From Aquabacterium sp. CECT 9606 (lineage in GTDB: Bacteria; Pseudomonadota; Gammaproteobacteria; Burkholderiales; Burkholderiaceae_C), in contig NZ_CAKKNB010000002.1 in the NCBI RefSeq assembly GCF_918741295.1, positions 124,001 through 188,000 on the forward strand: a stretch of 64,000 nt of DNA, read 5' to 3'. The position numbers were made by a program, and so were the translations under genes. How positions within the stretch are numbered: the stretch's first letter is position 1; every line of letters begins with the position of its first letter. The notes beneath the pieces were generated by a model that was not told where the DNA came from, made no database searches, and saw nothing but the letters and a program-made list of their open reading frames with translations. Of the stretch, positions 32,076 through 41,193 are shown one piece after another.

Positions 32076-32471
32076 ATGACGACGCCCGAGCCCTGCCCCT
32101 GTGGATTGCCCGCCACCTATCTGGCGTGCTGTGGTCGTTACCACCAAGGACCACTGGCCGGGCAGGCGCCCACGCCCGAGGCCTTGATGCGCTCGCGTTA
32201 CAGCGCCTTCGTCAAGGACTTGCGCGACTACCTGCTGAGCACCTGGCACCCCTCCACCCGCCCGCCCTTGATCGAGCCGCCCGAGCCGGGCCTGAAGTGG
32301 TTGGGCTTGACGGTGCGGCACGCTGTCATGACGTCGGAAGACGAGGGCACCGTGGACTTCGTGGCGCGCAGCAAGTTGGGCGGACGCGCCCACCGTTTGC
32401 AGGAGGTCAGCGCGTTTGTCCGCGAAGGTGGGCGCTGGTATTACGTCGATGCCCCTCAAATGCGGGGTTAA
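32076..32471 (+). CDS. YchJ-like SEC-C motif / NTF2-fold protein
   Basis: A 131-residue protein of the YchJ/UPF0225 family. It starts with the metal-binding N-terminus CPCGLPATYLACCGRYH (SEC-C-like cysteines), then AQAPTPEALMRSRYSAFV-like text (GQAPTPEALMRSRYSAF) and an NTF2-like domain (YLLSTWHPSTRP, WLGLTV, VDFVARSK, GRWYYVDA). ATG 32076 gives MTTPEPCPCG; an in-frame ATG at 32043 would add 11 residues but overlaps the SDR start. Molecular role unknown. Confidence 0.88.
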   Translation: MTTPEPCPCGLPATYLACCGRYHQGPLAGQAPTPEALMRSRYSAFVKDLRDYLLSTWHPSTRPPLIEPPEPGLKWLGLTVRHAVMTSEDEGTVDFVARSKLGGRAHRLQEVSAFVREGGRWYYVDAPQMRG

Positions 32472-32563
32472 TGCCTGAGTGAAAGGGCTTCCCCGCAAGA
32501 CAAGTTCTGGGCAAATCCGTATGGTTGGAGGTTGTTGTTCACGCATTAGACGAAGCGCATCAG

Positions 32564-33577
32564 ATGTTGCCCTCACTCGATCTCGACCCCGTCAAGACCA
32601 TGATGCTGATCCTCGGCGGATCGGCCGTGGCGATCACCGCCCTGGAAGGGGTGCTGATCGCGCGCAACCGGGGGCCTGAGGCCTACGACTGGAAGGCGTT
32701 CTGGACCACCATCCGCATCAACATGTGGCGCGCCCTCGTCGAGGCCATTCCCATGGGCGCGGTGATCGGCGTGGCCTTGCCTTTCGGCGCCTGGGTCTAC
32801 GAGCACCGCCTGTTCACGGTGCCGATGGACACCTGGTGGGGCTGGGTGGCCATGTTCTTCTGCACCGAGTTCTTCTATTACTGGTTGCACCGCACGGGCC
32901 ACCGGGTGCGCTGGTACTGGGCCTCGCATTCCATCCACCACTCGGGCAACCAGTACAACCTGTCGGCGGCTTTCCGCCAATCGGTCACGGGCAAAATCTC
33001 GGGCGGTTTCATTTTCTTCGCACCGCAGTGCTTCTTCGGTTTCTCGCCCAATGCCGTGCTGATCTCCTACGGCGTGAACCTGGCCTACCAGTTCTGGATC
33101 CACACCGACCTGATCGACAAGATGGGCTGGATGGAGGGCTGGCTGAACACCCCCTCGGCGCACCGTGTGCACCACGCTGCCAATGTCGAATACCTGGATG
33201 CCAATTACGGCGGCACGATCATGATCTTCGACCGCCTCTTCGGCACCTACGTGCCCGAGAAGCAAGGTGTGCCGATCCGCTATGGTCTGGTCAAGCAGGT
33301 GACGACGAACAGCGCGCTGAAGATTCTGTTCAGCGAATGGATCGCCATTTTCAGGGATGTGTTCCGGGCGCGCCGCTTGCGCGATGCCTTGGGCTACATG
33401 TTCATGCCGCCAGGCTGGGCGCCCGATGGTCAGGGCTTGACCACCGCCGACCTGCGCCGCGAGATGGCCGCCCGGACGGGCTCGCCCACCGGCGTGCCGC
33501 CAGACGAGTTGCTGGACCGCCATCGCCGCCCACATGACGCAGAGGCCGACGACCTGGCGTTGAAAACCGCGCCTTGA
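32564..33577 (+). CDS. Sterol desaturase / fatty acid hydroxylase family membrane protein (second copy)
   Basis: A membrane di-iron oxygenase-type protein of about 337 residues. The histidine clusters are HRTGH, HSIHH and HRVHH, with the partner segment FDRLFGTYVPE, so all expected ligands are present. Four hydrophobic stretches occur in the first 190 residues. It ends in a charged 60-residue cytosolic tail. It is distantly similar to the gene at 14675-15661 but has different spacing and tail, so it is not a recent copy. The start is not sharp: ATG 32564 is preferred over TTG 32525; no strong ribosome site is seen. Confidence 0.88.
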   Translation: MLPSLDLDPVKTMMLILGGSAVAITALEGVLIARNRGPEAYDWKAFWTTIRINMWRALVEAIPMGAVIGVALPFGAWVYEHRLFTVPMDTWWGWVAMFFCTEFFYYWLHRTGHRVRWYWASHSIHHSGNQYNLSAAFRQSVTGKISGGFIFFAPQCFFGFSPNAVLISYGVNLAYQFWIHTDLIDKMGWMEGWLNTPSAHRVHHAANVEYLDANYGGTIMIFDRLFGTYVPEKQGVPIRYGLVKQVTTNSALKILFSEWIAIFRDVFRARRLRDALGYMFMPPGWAPDGQGLTTADLRREMAARTGSPTGVPPDELLDRHRRPHDAEADDLALKTAP

Positions 33578-33588
33578 TCCGTGGGTGA

Positions 33589-33843
33589 TCAGCTGGCGGT
33601 GTCGGCCTCCAGCCGGCCCAGCCACCGCATGGCGTACTGCCGGTCGGTGCCGCACATCTCGTGCGAAGGCTGAAGCGATCCGCACACTGCGGGCCGCTCG
33701 GGCAGGCCGAACAATTGGCAACGCCAATCAGTGCTCAAGTGCGGGCAGGGCACGCCAGCCGGCTTGCCCTGGGGCAAGCCCGGCATGGGCGACGAAATGG
33801 AGGGGGCAATGCAGCACGCGGCGCAACCTGGGCGGCAGTTCAT
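33589..33843 (-). CDS. YkgJ family cysteine cluster protein
   Basis: A small 84-residue protein with the N-terminal cluster C-RPG-C-AA-CC (CxxxCxxCC) and further cysteines in [27 protein letters not shown] and MCG. This matches the YkgJ/CxxCxxCC family, predicted to bind zinc or an iron-sulfur cluster. ATG 33843 gives [14 protein letters not shown] 33852 adds three residues. It is convergent with the hydroxylase gene, 11 bases apart. Confidence 0.85.
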   Translation of the reverse strand: MNCRPGCAACCIAPSISSPMPGLPQGKPAGVPCPHLSTDWRCQLFGLPERPAVCGSLQPSHEMCGTDRQYAMRWLGRLEADTAS

Positions 33844-33968
33844 GGCCTGCATTGTCTGTCTGCCACCGCGGGTGTTGGAAAAAAAGCCCTGTTTTAATAT
33901 TCTTCGCGATGACAGCGCTTGTTCGAACGGATCCTAACGAAGCGGGCCGGATTTGCAAACCCCCTGGT

Positions 33969-34562
33969 TCAGACCTTGGTATGGCGGGCTGAACGGCGGC
34001 GCCAGACCAGGGCCACCAGGCCGACGCCCATCATGGCCCAGGTGCTGGGCTCGGGCACGGCCTGCAAGGTGCCCACGATGATGCCGCCTTCACGAAAAGC
34101 CATTGCGCTCTCTTGTATTTGGGGCAGCCCCAAGGCATCGACCTTGAAGTGCGCCCAACCGAATGAGGTGTAGAAAGAGTCGTCGTAGCTGAACCCAGGG
34201 TCGGTGTAGCTGCGGGTTTTGGCGGCCAGGTAGAAGTCGCTGCCCACGGTGAGCGGTGGGTTGCTGAAAACATTGGCCGCTGATGCACTGGAGGCCTGGG
34301 TGAACACGTCGCCGGCTTTGACCACGTACATGACCGCGCCCTCGTCGGCATTCACCGTGACGCCGTTGAGTTTGCCGTTGACGTAGTTCATGAACACGCC
34401 GGTGAAGTCGCCTTCGGGCGTCTGGTCCACGCTGACGGAAAAATTGTCGCCCATCGATCCGGTGAACGGCGAGGGCTTCCAGTGGCCAGCTTCAACCAGG
34501 GCATGGGCCTGGGTGGCGGCCAATGTAGTCAGGGTGAGAGCGAGTTTGATGATTGTTTTCAT
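33969..34562 (-). CDS. PEP-CTERM sorting-domain secreted protein (small)
   Basis: A 197-residue predicted secreted protein: signal peptide MKTIIKLALTLTTLAATQAHA, a mature domain of about 145 residues rich in Gly/Ser/aromatics, and a PEP-CTERM tail of VPEPSTWAMMGVGLVALVW followed by RRRSARHTKV. ATG 34562 follows a strong AGGAGG. It has its own promoter region (34563-34700, minus). Upstream lies AACTATTCC, also found upstream of the PEP-CTERM gene at 2510-3646. Function of the mature part unknown. Confidence 0.87.
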   Translation of the reverse strand: MKTIIKLALTLTTLAATQAHALVEAGHWKPSPFTGSMGDNFSVSVDQTPEGDFTGVFMNYVNGKLNGVTVNADEGAVMYVVKAGDVFTQASSASAANVFSNPPLTVGSDFYLAAKTRSYTDPGFSYDDSFYTSFGWAHFKVDALGLPQIQESAMAFREGGIIVGTLQAVPEPSTWAMMGVGLVALVWRRRSARHTKV

Positions 34563-34791
34563 GGGTTCCTCCTTGAATTTGATGGATAGATCGATGGGCA
34601 TCATCTGCTGAATGAACTGACCCAGGCCCAAGCTTAATTGGCGGGAATAGTTCACGCTGTAACTGATCGAAACTTCGACTCGCTAGGTGGGCTGCCGTCC
34701 CATGCGGATTCACCCCGCTGGGGAGGCGATTTCAGTACAATCCCGGGTTGCCCAAAAATGAGGCAACTGTCCTGACTTGCGCGAGGTGGCC

Positions 34792-36837
34792 ATGCTGTAC
34801 CCCAAAGAATTCGACGTCATCGTGGTGGGCGGTGGCCATGCCGGTACCGAGGCCGCTTTGGCTGCGGCCCGCATGGGCTGCGCCACCTTGCTGCTGAGCC
34901 ATAACATCGAGACGTTGGGCCAGATGAGCTGCAACCCGTCCATCGGCGGGATTGGCAAGGGGCATTTGGTCAAGGAGATCGATGCCTTGGGCGGTGCCAT
35001 GGCGGCCGCCACCGACGAATCCGGCATCCAGTTTCGCATCTTGAATTCTTCCAAGGGGCCGGCGGTGCGCGCCACCCGCGCGCAGGCCGACCGCATTTTG
35101 TACAAGGCCGCCATCCGCGCGCGCCTGGAGAATCAGCCCAACCTGTGGTTGTTTCAGCAAGCGGTGGACGACCTGATGGTGGAGTCGGATGGGGTGGGCG
35201 AGAGGGTGGTGGGTGCCGTCACCCAGGTGGGCATCCGCTTTCGGGCCAAGACGGTGGTGCTGACGGCCGGCACCTTCCTGGACGGCAAGATCCACGTCGG
35301 GCTGCAAAATTACAGCGCCGGGCGGGCGGGTGATCCGCCGGCGGTGTCGCTGTCGGCGCGCCTGAAGGAGCTCAAGCTCCCGCAAGGCCGCTTGAAAACC
35401 GGTACGCCGCCGCGCATTGACGGTCGCAGCATCGATTTCAACCAGTTGACCGAGCAGCCCGGCGACGGCATGGATGGCCACAGCCCGGTGCCGGTGTTCA
35501 GTTTTCTGGGCACGGCCGATCAGCACCCGGCGCAATTACCGTGCTGGATCACGCACACCAACCAGCAGACGCACGACATCATCCGCTCGGGTTTTGACCG
35601 CAGCCCCATGTTCACCGGCGTGATCGAAGGGGTGGGGCCGCGCTACTGCCCCAGCATCGAAGACAAGATCAACCGCTTTGCCGACAAGGACACGCACCAG
35701 ATCTTCCTGGAGCCGGAAGGCCTGACCACGCACGAGTTCTACCCCAACGGCATCAGCACTTCGCTGCCGTTTGACATCCAGCTGGCCGCGCTGCATTCCA
35801 TGCCGGGCCTGCAAAACGCGCACATCCTGCGCCCCGGCTACGCGATCGAGTACGACTACTTTGATCCGCGCGAGCTCAAGTCCAGCTTTGAGACGAAGGC
35901 CATTGGTGGCTTGTTCTTCGCAGGCCAGATCAATGGGACCACCGGCTACGAAGAGGCGGCTGCACAAGGCTTGTTCGCGGGTTTGAACGCCGCCTTGCAA
36001 GCCAGGGGCCAAGGTCCCTGGTTGCCTCGGCGTGACCAGGCCTATCTGGGCGTGTTGGTCGATGACCTGATCACCAAGGGCGTGACCGAGCCTTACCGCA
36101 TGTTCACGAGCCGGGCCGAATTCCGCCTGCAACTTCGCGAAGACAATGCTGACATGCGCCTGACCGAAGCCGGGCGTGAGCTGGGGCTGGTGGGCGATGA
36201 GCGCTGGGCCGCATTCAACCGCAAGCGGGATGCTGTTTCACGTGAAACAGAACGACTGCGCGCTCAGTGGGTGCGGCCTGCCACCTTGGCAGCGGCCGAC
36301 GCCCATCGGCTGGTCGGGAAGGCTCTGGAGCGCGAATACAGCTTGGCAGATTTGCTGCGCCGGCCGGGCGTGAACTTTGATGTGTTGGCAGAAGTCAGCA
36401 CGCTCGCCCACCAAGCCCAGGCCGCCTTGAACGCTGAGAAAGTGGCGTCAGGGCAGGGCACTGTTCCACGTGAAACAGTGCCGGTGTCTCGTGCGGCGCT
36501 GCAAGCCGAGCTGGGCAATACCTTGGCCGATGCGGTGGTCGAGCAGGTGGAGATCAGCATCAAATATGCCGGCTACATCAACAAGCAGAACGATGAGGTG
36601 GAGCGGTCTGCCCATTTCGAGAATCTGCAGCTGCCCGCCGAACTGGACTACCACCAGGTGCCAGCCTTGAGTTTTGAGGTGCGCCACAAGTTGAGCCAGC
36701 ACCGGCCCGAGACCCTGGGGCAAGCATCGCGGATTTCAGGTGTCACGCCTGCAGCCATTTCGTTGTTGCTGATTCACCTTAAAAAGGGCCGCTTCAAGGG
36801 CTTCGACCGCGTGCCCGAAGAGGCCAACCTGACCTGA
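34792..36837 (+). CDS. mnmG: tRNA uridine-5-carboxymethylaminomethyl modification enzyme MnmG
   Basis: FAD-binding partner of MnmE in U34 modification. At 681 residues it has the dinucleotide motif [41 protein letters not shown], the [13 protein letters not shown] segment, the FAD-site [21 protein letters not shown] and the C-terminal helical domain ([18 protein letters not shown]). ATG 34792 has GAGG upstream; an earlier in-frame start at 34777 lacks homology. Two parS sites lie inside the coding region (36234-36249 and 36462-36477). It opens the mnmG-rsmG-parA-parB cluster. Confidence 0.97.
   Translation: MLYPKEFDVIVVGGGHAGTEAALAAARMGCATLLLSHNIETLGQMSCNPSIGGIGKGHLVKEIDALGGAMAAATDESGIQFRILNSSKGPAVRATRAQADRILYKAAIRARLENQPNLWLFQQAVDDLMVESDGVGERVVGAVTQVGIRFRAKTVVLTAGTFLDGKIHVGLQNYSAGRAGDPPAVSLSARLKELKLPQGRLKTGTPPRIDGRSIDFNQLTEQPGDGMDGHSPVPVFSFLGTADQHPAQLPCWITHTNQQTHDIIRSGFDRSPMFTGVIEGVGPRYCPSIEDKINRFADKDTHQIFLEPEGLTTHEFYPNGISTSLPFDIQLAALHSMPGLQNAHILRPGYAIEYDYFDPRELKSSFETKAIGGLFFAGQINGTTGYEEAAAQGLFAGLNAALQARGQGPWLPRRDQAYLGVLVDDLITKGVTEPYRMFTSRAEFRLQLREDNADMRLTEAGRELGLVGDERWAAFNRKRDAVSRETERLRAQWVRPATLAAADAHRLVGKALEREYSLADLLRRPGVNFDVLAEVSTLAHQAQAALNAEKVASGQGTVPRETVPVSRAALQAELGNTLADAVVEQVEISIKYAGYINKQNDEVERSAHFENLQLPAELDYHQVPALSFEVRHKLSQHRPETLGQASRISGVTPAAISLLLIHLKKGRFKGFDRVPEEANLT
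36234..36249. promoter_or_regulatory. parS centromere site (perfect)
   Basis: TGTTTCACGTGAAACA, the exact 16-base palindrome bound by chromosomal ParB. It is embedded in mnmG, where it encodes AVSRETE, about 2.7 kb before parB. Confidence 0.95.
36462..36477. promoter_or_regulatory. parS centromere site (one mismatch)
   Basis: TGTTCCACGTGAAACA differs from consensus by one base in the left arm. It lies in mnmG (encoding TVPRET), 228 bases from the perfect site. Confidence 0.88.
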
Positions 36838-36857
36838 TCGCTGATGTTCCCCTGCCC

Positions 36858-37553
36858 ATGAACCAAACCCGACTTTCATCCACCGCCAGCACGGCGCCCG
36901 CTTTGGCGTCCGAGCTTCGCCAGGCTTTGGCCGGCTTGGACCTGGGTGGCGCGCCCCCACTCACCGACCACCAGATTGACCAGTTGCTGGCTTACGTGGC
37001 CATGCTGGGGCAGTGGGGCAAAACCTACAACCTGACGGCCGTGCGCGACCCGGTCGAGATGCTGAGCCTGCACCTGTTGGACAGCTTGGTGGTGCGCGCT
37101 CCGCTTTGGCGGCATCTGCAGGGCCAGCCGGCGGCATTGCTCGACGTGGGCAGCGGCGGCGGTTTACCTGGCGTGGTCTTGGCCATCACCATGCCGCAAC
37201 TGGAGGTGGTGTGCGTGGATGCCGTGGCCAAGAAGGCCGCCTTTGTCCGGCAGGTGGCGGCCGAATTGCGCCTGTCCAACCTCAAGGCCGAGCACTCTCG
37301 GGTGGAAGACCTCAAGCCCAAGCCCTGGCAAGTGATCACCTCCCGGGCCTTTGCCTCTCTGCATGACTTTGTGGTGTTGACGCAGGATCTGCTGGCGCCC
37401 CAGGGTGTGTGGATGGCCATGAAAGGCAAGCACCCTGGCGATGAAATCACCGCCTTGCCCGAGGGCGTCAGTGTGTTTCACGTGGAACAACTGCAGGTGC
37501 CCGGCCTGGAAGCCGAGCGTTGCCTGGTCTGGATGCGCCCGCAGCAGGGATAA
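36858..37553 (+). CDS. rsmG: 16S rRNA (guanine527-N7)-methyltransferase
   Basis: Methylates G527 of 16S rRNA using S-adenosylmethionine. The 231-residue protein shows the family segments YVAMLGQWGKTYNLTAVRDP, HLLDSL, the SAM motif LLDVGSGGGLPGVVLAI, CVDAVAKKAAFVRQ and ITSRAFASLHDFV. It lies 20 bases after mnmG. A parS variant (37474-37489) is inside its 3' end. Confidence 0.96.
   Translation: MNQTRLSSTASTAPALASELRQALAGLDLGGAPPLTDHQIDQLLAYVAMLGQWGKTYNLTAVRDPVEMLSLHLLDSLVVRAPLWRHLQGQPAALLDVGSGGGLPGVVLAITMPQLEVVCVDAVAKKAAFVRQVAAELRLSNLKAEHSRVEDLKPKPWQVITSRAFASLHDFVVLTQDLLAPQGVWMAMKGKHPGDEITALPEGVSVFHVEQLQVPGLEAERCLVWMRPQQG
37474..37489. promoter_or_regulatory. parS centromere site (one mismatch)
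   Basis: TGTTTCACGTGGAACA differs from consensus by one base. It lies near the rsmG 3' end (encoding VFHVEQ), 87 bases before parA. Confidence 0.88.
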
Positions 37554-37560
37554 TGGCGGC

Positions 37561-38340
37561 ATGCCGCACATCTTCTGCATTGCCAACCAAAAGGGCGGGG
37601 TCGGCAAGACCACCACCACCGTGAACCTGGCGGCCGGCTTGGCCCAAGTCGGCCAGCGCGTTTTGATCGTTGACCTGGACCCGCAAGGCAACGCCACCAT
37701 GGGCTCGGGGGTGGACAAGCGCACCCTGAGCAATACCGTCTATGACGTGTTACTGGAAGACGTGACCATCGCCGACGCGCGCCAACGCAGCCCCAAAGGC
37801 GGCTACGACGTGTTGGGCGCCAACCGCGATCTGGCTGGCGCCGAGATCGAATTGGTGCCGCTGGAGCGGCGCGACCGGCGGCTCAAAACCGCACTCGAAG
37901 CCGTGGCCGCCGAATACGACTTCGTGCTCATCGATTGCCCGCCATCCCTCAGCCTGCTCACCCTCAACGGACTGACCTGCGCCCATGGCGTGATCGTGCC
38001 CATGCAGTGCGAGTATTTTGCGCTCGAAGGCCTGACCGACTTGGTCAACACCGTCAAGCAAGTGCACGCCAACCTCAACCGCGATCTGCAATTGATCGGC
38101 CTGCTGCGGGTGATGTACGACCCGCGCATCACCCTGCAGCAGCAAGTGAGCGACCAGCTCAAGGCGCACTTTGGCGACAAGGTGTTCGACACCGTGATCC
38201 CGCGCAACGTGCGTTTGGCCGAGGCGCCCAGCTACGGTGTGCCCGGCGTGGTGTTCGATCCCAGCTCCAAAGGTGCCCAGGCCTTCGTGGCCTTTGCCCA
38301 GGAAGTGGTCGAACGGGTAGCGAACAAGTCGCTGGCGTGA
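37561..38340 (+). CDS. parA: Chromosome partitioning ATPase ParA (Soj)
   Basis: DNA-binding ATPase that with ParB-parS moves replicated origins apart. The 259-residue protein has the deviant Walker A K11-GGVGKTT, the switch DLDPQGNATMGSG, DCPPSLSLLTLN and IPRNVRLAEAPSYGVP. It lacks the N-terminal HTH of plasmid ParA, fitting a chromosomal Soj type. ATG 37561 is 7 bases after rsmG. Its stop overlaps the start of the following hydrolase gene (TGATG). Confidence 0.96.
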   Translation: MPHIFCIANQKGGVGKTTTTVNLAAGLAQVGQRVLIVDLDPQGNATMGSGVDKRTLSNTVYDVLLEDVTIADARQRSPKGGYDVLGANRDLAGAEIELVPLERRDRRLKTALEAVAAEYDFVLIDCPPSLSLLTLNGLTCAHGVIVPMQCEYFALEGLTDLVNTVKQVHANLNRDLQLIGLLRVMYDPRITLQQQVSDQLKAHFGDKVFDTVIPRNVRLAEAPSYGVPGVVFDPSSKGAQAFVAFAQEVVERVANKSLA

Positions 38341-38912
38341 TGCGGCTCTTGCTCCTGCCGGGCTGGAACGACTCGGGCCCGGCCCATTGGCAAAGCCGCT
38401 GGCCCCAGCTTCACGGCAAACAGGCTCGGTTCTGCAAAGTCGATCAGGACGACTGGGCCTGGCCCAAACGCGGCGACTGGATGATGAACCTGGACGAGGT
38501 GCTGCTGGCCGACCGGGCGTTTGAGCACGATCCCGCCATCCTGGTCGCCCACAGCCTGGGCTGCCACCTGGTGGCGGCCTGGGCGGTGCACTCGCAGCAC
38601 ACGCGCCGCGTCAAAGAGGCATGGCTGGTGGCGCCGCCTGACCTGGATGGCCCTCCCAACCCGGCCACGGCGGCGCCACAGCTGCAGGGCTGGCGGAAGG
38701 TCGTGCGGCAGCGGCTGCCGTTTCCCGCCATGGTGCTGGCCTCGCGCACCGATCCCTATGCCAACTTTGAGCGCAGCCGGGTCTTGGCCCAGGACTGGGG
38801 CGCGGGCCTGCTGGACCTGGGTGAGGCTGGGCATGTGAACGAGGCTTCCGGCCACGGCGATTGGCCAGAGGGTTGGCAAATGCTGCAAGAACACGCCGCG
38901 CGCAGAAACTGA
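38340..38912 (+). CDS. RBBP9/YdeN family serine hydrolase (alpha/beta fold)
   Basis: A 190-residue single-domain hydrolase. The N-terminus LLLLPGWNDSGPAHWQSRW is the family hallmark (LPGxxxSGPxHW); the likely triad is S72 (VAHSLGC), D138 (SRTDPY) and H165 (EAGHVNEAS). Substrate unknown. Start ATG overlaps the parA stop by one base, and parB begins 15 bases after its stop, so it is translated as part of the par operon. It may have no role in partitioning. Confidence 0.88.
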   Translation: MRLLLLPGWNDSGPAHWQSRWPQLHGKQARFCKVDQDDWAWPKRGDWMMNLDEVLLADRAFEHDPAILVAHSLGCHLVAAWAVHSQHTRRVKEAWLVAPPDLDGPPNPATAAPQLQGWRKVVRQRLPFPAMVLASRTDPYANFERSRVLAQDWGAGLLDLGEAGHVNEASGHGDWPEGWQMLQEHAARRN

Positions 38913-38927
38913 CGGACAATCCCGGCC

Positions 38928-39830
38928 ATGGCGACCAAAAAATCCAAAGGCCTGGGGCTGGGCCTGGAGGCCCTGCTGGGCCCCAAAGTCAGCGACACCC
39001 CGGCACCCGCAGCGGCCGAAGGCCCTCCCACGATCCTGAACCTGTCCTTGATGCAGGCCGGCAAGTACCAGCCGCGCACGCGCATGGACGAAGGCTCGCT
39101 GTACGAGCTGGCCGAGAGCATCCGCACCCAGGGCATCATGCAGCCGATTCTGGTGCGGCCCATCGGTGGCGGGCGCTACGAGATCATCGCCGGTGAACGC
39201 CGTTCGCGCGCCGCCAAGCTGGCCGGCCTGACCGAAGTGCCCGTGCTGGTGAAAGACGTGCCCGACGAATCGGCTGCCGTGATGGCGCTGATCGAGAACA
39301 TCCAGCGCGAAGATCTCAACCCGCTGGAAGAAGCCCAAGGCTTGCAGCGCCTGACCCAGGAATTCGGACTCACGCATGAACAGGCCGCCCAATCGGTGGG
39401 CCGCTCGCGCAGTGCCGCCAGCAACCTGCTGCGCCTGTTGAACCTGGCCGACGCGGTGCAGGGCATGCTGATGGCCGGGGACATCGACATGGGCCACGCC
39501 CGTGCCTTGCTGGCCCTCGACAAGGCTCAGCAGGTCACCACCGCGCACGAGATCGCCAGCAAAAAGCTGAGCGTGCGCGATGCCGAAAAGCTCGTCAACA
39601 AGCAGATCGGGGCAGGGCGGCAGACGCCGCTGATGCGCATCAAGGGGGACAAGTCGCGCGATGTGCTGCGCCTGGAAGAAGAGCTGTCTGACCTGCTGAC
39701 CGCGCAACTGGAGATCCGCGTCAAGAAGCGCACCAAGCGCGGCGAGCAGGGCGAACTGGCCATCCAGTTCGGCAGCCTGGAAGAGCTCAACGGCTTGATC
39801 GACAAGCTGCGTGGCGGCCCGCAAGCCTGA
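38928..39830 (+). CDS. parB: Chromosome partitioning protein ParB (Spo0J)
   Basis: CTP-dependent DNA clamp that loads at parS and spreads. The 300-residue protein has the N-terminal ParA-contact tail (KKSKGLGLGLEALLG), YQPRTRMDEGSLYELAESIR, the CTP-binding GERRSRAAKLAG, ENIQREDLNPLEEA, the parS-reading HTH (EQAAQSVGRSRSAASNLLRLL) and the dimerisation tail (GELAIQFGSLEELNGLIDKL). parS sites are within 2.7 kb upstream. Confidence 0.97.
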   Translation: MATKKSKGLGLGLEALLGPKVSDTPAPAAAEGPPTILNLSLMQAGKYQPRTRMDEGSLYELAESIRTQGIMQPILVRPIGGGRYEIIAGERRSRAAKLAGLTEVPVLVKDVPDESAAVMALIENIQREDLNPLEEAQGLQRLTQEFGLTHEQAAQSVGRSRSAASNLLRLLNLADAVQGMLMAGDIDMGHARALLALDKAQQVTTAHEIASKKLSVRDAEKLVNKQIGAGRQTPLMRIKGDKSRDVLRLEEELSDLLTAQLEIRVKKRTKRGEQGELAIQFGSLEELNGLIDKLRGGPQA

Positions 39831-39846
39831 GCGAGCAAGGACCGGC

Positions 39847-40593
39847 ATGGGGCCCTGGCCACTGCCCGCCTTGCTGAGCTGGGCCCTGGCCTGGGGCTTG
39901 TGCTTCGCCTTGCGCAGCAGCGCCGCGCCCTTGTGGGCGGTATTGGCTTTGCCCACCGCGCTGGGCGCCTTGTTGGCCCTGTGGCCGAGCGTGGCCGCGA
40001 CGCCCTGGCGGCGCGTGTTCGTGGCAGGCGGCTTTCCACTGTCGGCCCTGGCACTGGGCCAGGGCAGCGGCCTGCCGGCCTGGGCCTGGCTGGCACCGCT
40101 GGGCCTGCTGCTGTTGGCCTACCCCGTCAACGCCTGGCGCGATGCGCCGGTGTTCCCCACGCCGCGCGGTGCCCTGACCAAGCTGCCCCAGCACGCACCC
40201 CTGCCCGCGAATGCCCGCATCCTCGACGCTGGCTGTGGCATGGGCGATGGCTTGGCCGAATTGCACCGCGCCTACCCCCACGCGGCGCTGCACGGCATCG
40301 AGTGGAGCTGGCCCTGGCGCCTGGTCTGCGGCCTGCGGTGCCCCTGGGCGTCGGTGCGCCGTGCGGACATGTGGGCGGCCGACTGGTCGGGCTACGACAT
40401 GGTCTACCTGTTCCAGCGGCCCGAGTCCATGCCACGCGCGGTTGAAAAGGCCCGCCGGGAACTCCAGCGTGGTGCCTGGCTGGTCAGCCTGGAGTTCGAA
40501 GCGGTGGACGAGCAGGGCGTGCCCTTGACGCCGCAAGCCCGTTTGACCTTGGAAAACGGCCGACCCGTGTGGATGTACCAGCCCGCACACTGA
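39847..40593 (+). CDS. Membrane-anchored class I SAM-dependent methyltransferase
   Basis: A 248-residue protein with three or four N-terminal hydrophobic segments (about 3-97) and a C-terminal Rossmann-type domain: motif I ILDAGCGMGDGLAELHRAYP, acidic HGIEWSWPW, then DMWAADWSGYDMVYLF. It is predicted to methylate a membrane-associated substrate, which is unknown. AAGGA is 5 bases before ATG 39847. It begins 16 bases after parB and is probably the last gene of the mnmG-par cluster. Confidence 0.82.
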   Translation: MGPWPLPALLSWALAWGLCFALRSSAAPLWAVLALPTALGALLALWPSVAATPWRRVFVAGGFPLSALALGQGSGLPAWAWLAPLGLLLLAYPVNAWRDAPVFPTPRGALTKLPQHAPLPANARILDAGCGMGDGLAELHRAYPHAALHGIEWSWPWRLVCGLRCPWASVRRADMWAADWSGYDMVYLFQRPESMPRAVEKARRELQRGAWLVSLEFEAVDEQGVPLTPQARLTLENGRPVWMYQPAH

Positions 40594-40645
40594 CACCGCT
40601 TTGGGCAGGGGTCTACACTGTGGCCTTGTTCTGGAAAACGATTCG

Positions 40646-41179
40646 ATGTCCCTGCCTTCAGACCCCGCTGCCACCGACACTCCCGCCTCTGCTGGCGCAC
40701 CGTTCACGCCCGAAGAGTTTCGCGCAGCCCTGGGGCAGTTCACCACCGGGGTGACCATCGTCACGGCCCGCACCCCCGAGGGCGTGCTGGTGGGTCTGAC
40801 GGCCAATTCCTTCAATTCGGTCTCGCTGTCGCCCCCACTGGTGTTGTGGAGCCTGGCGCGGCAATCGTCGTCCTTGCCGGCCTTCCTGTCGGCCACGCAC
40901 TATGCCATCAACGTGCTGGCGGCGGATCAGCGCCAATTGGCCGAGCGCTTCGCGCGCAAGGGCATCGACCGGTTCGAGGGCGTGCAATGGCGCCAGGGCC
41001 TGACGGGCGCCCCCGTGATCCCTGGGGCCGTGGCCGTGTTCGAGTGTGCGCACCGCAGCCACCATGACGCGGGTGACCACGTCATCTTTGTCAGCCAAGT
41101 GGCGCATTGCAACCGCCGCATCGGCGCCGCACCCCTGGTGTTCCATGGCGGGCGTTTTTTCAGCGACCTGACCTGGTGA
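40646..41179 (+). CDS. Flavin reductase family protein (DIM6/NTAB)
   Basis: A 177-residue FMN-binding split-barrel protein: FRAALGQFTTGVTIVTARTP, VGLTANSFNSVSLSPPLVLWSL, HYAINVLAADQRQLAERFA and the C-terminal VSQVAHC/PLVFHGGRFF segment. Members reduce free flavin with NAD(P)H for a partner monooxygenase, none of which is adjacent. Start ATG 40646 is the one fitting the family N-terminus. Confidence 0.9.
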   Translation: MSLPSDPAATDTPASAGAPFTPEEFRAALGQFTTGVTIVTARTPEGVLVGLTANSFNSVSLSPPLVLWSLARQSSSLPAFLSATHYAINVLAADQRQLAERFARKGIDRFEGVQWRQGLTGAPVIPGAVAVFECAHRSHHDAGDHVIFVSQVAHCNRRIGAAPLVFHGGRFFSDLTW

Positions 41180-41193
41180 GCGCCCGGCCGGCC

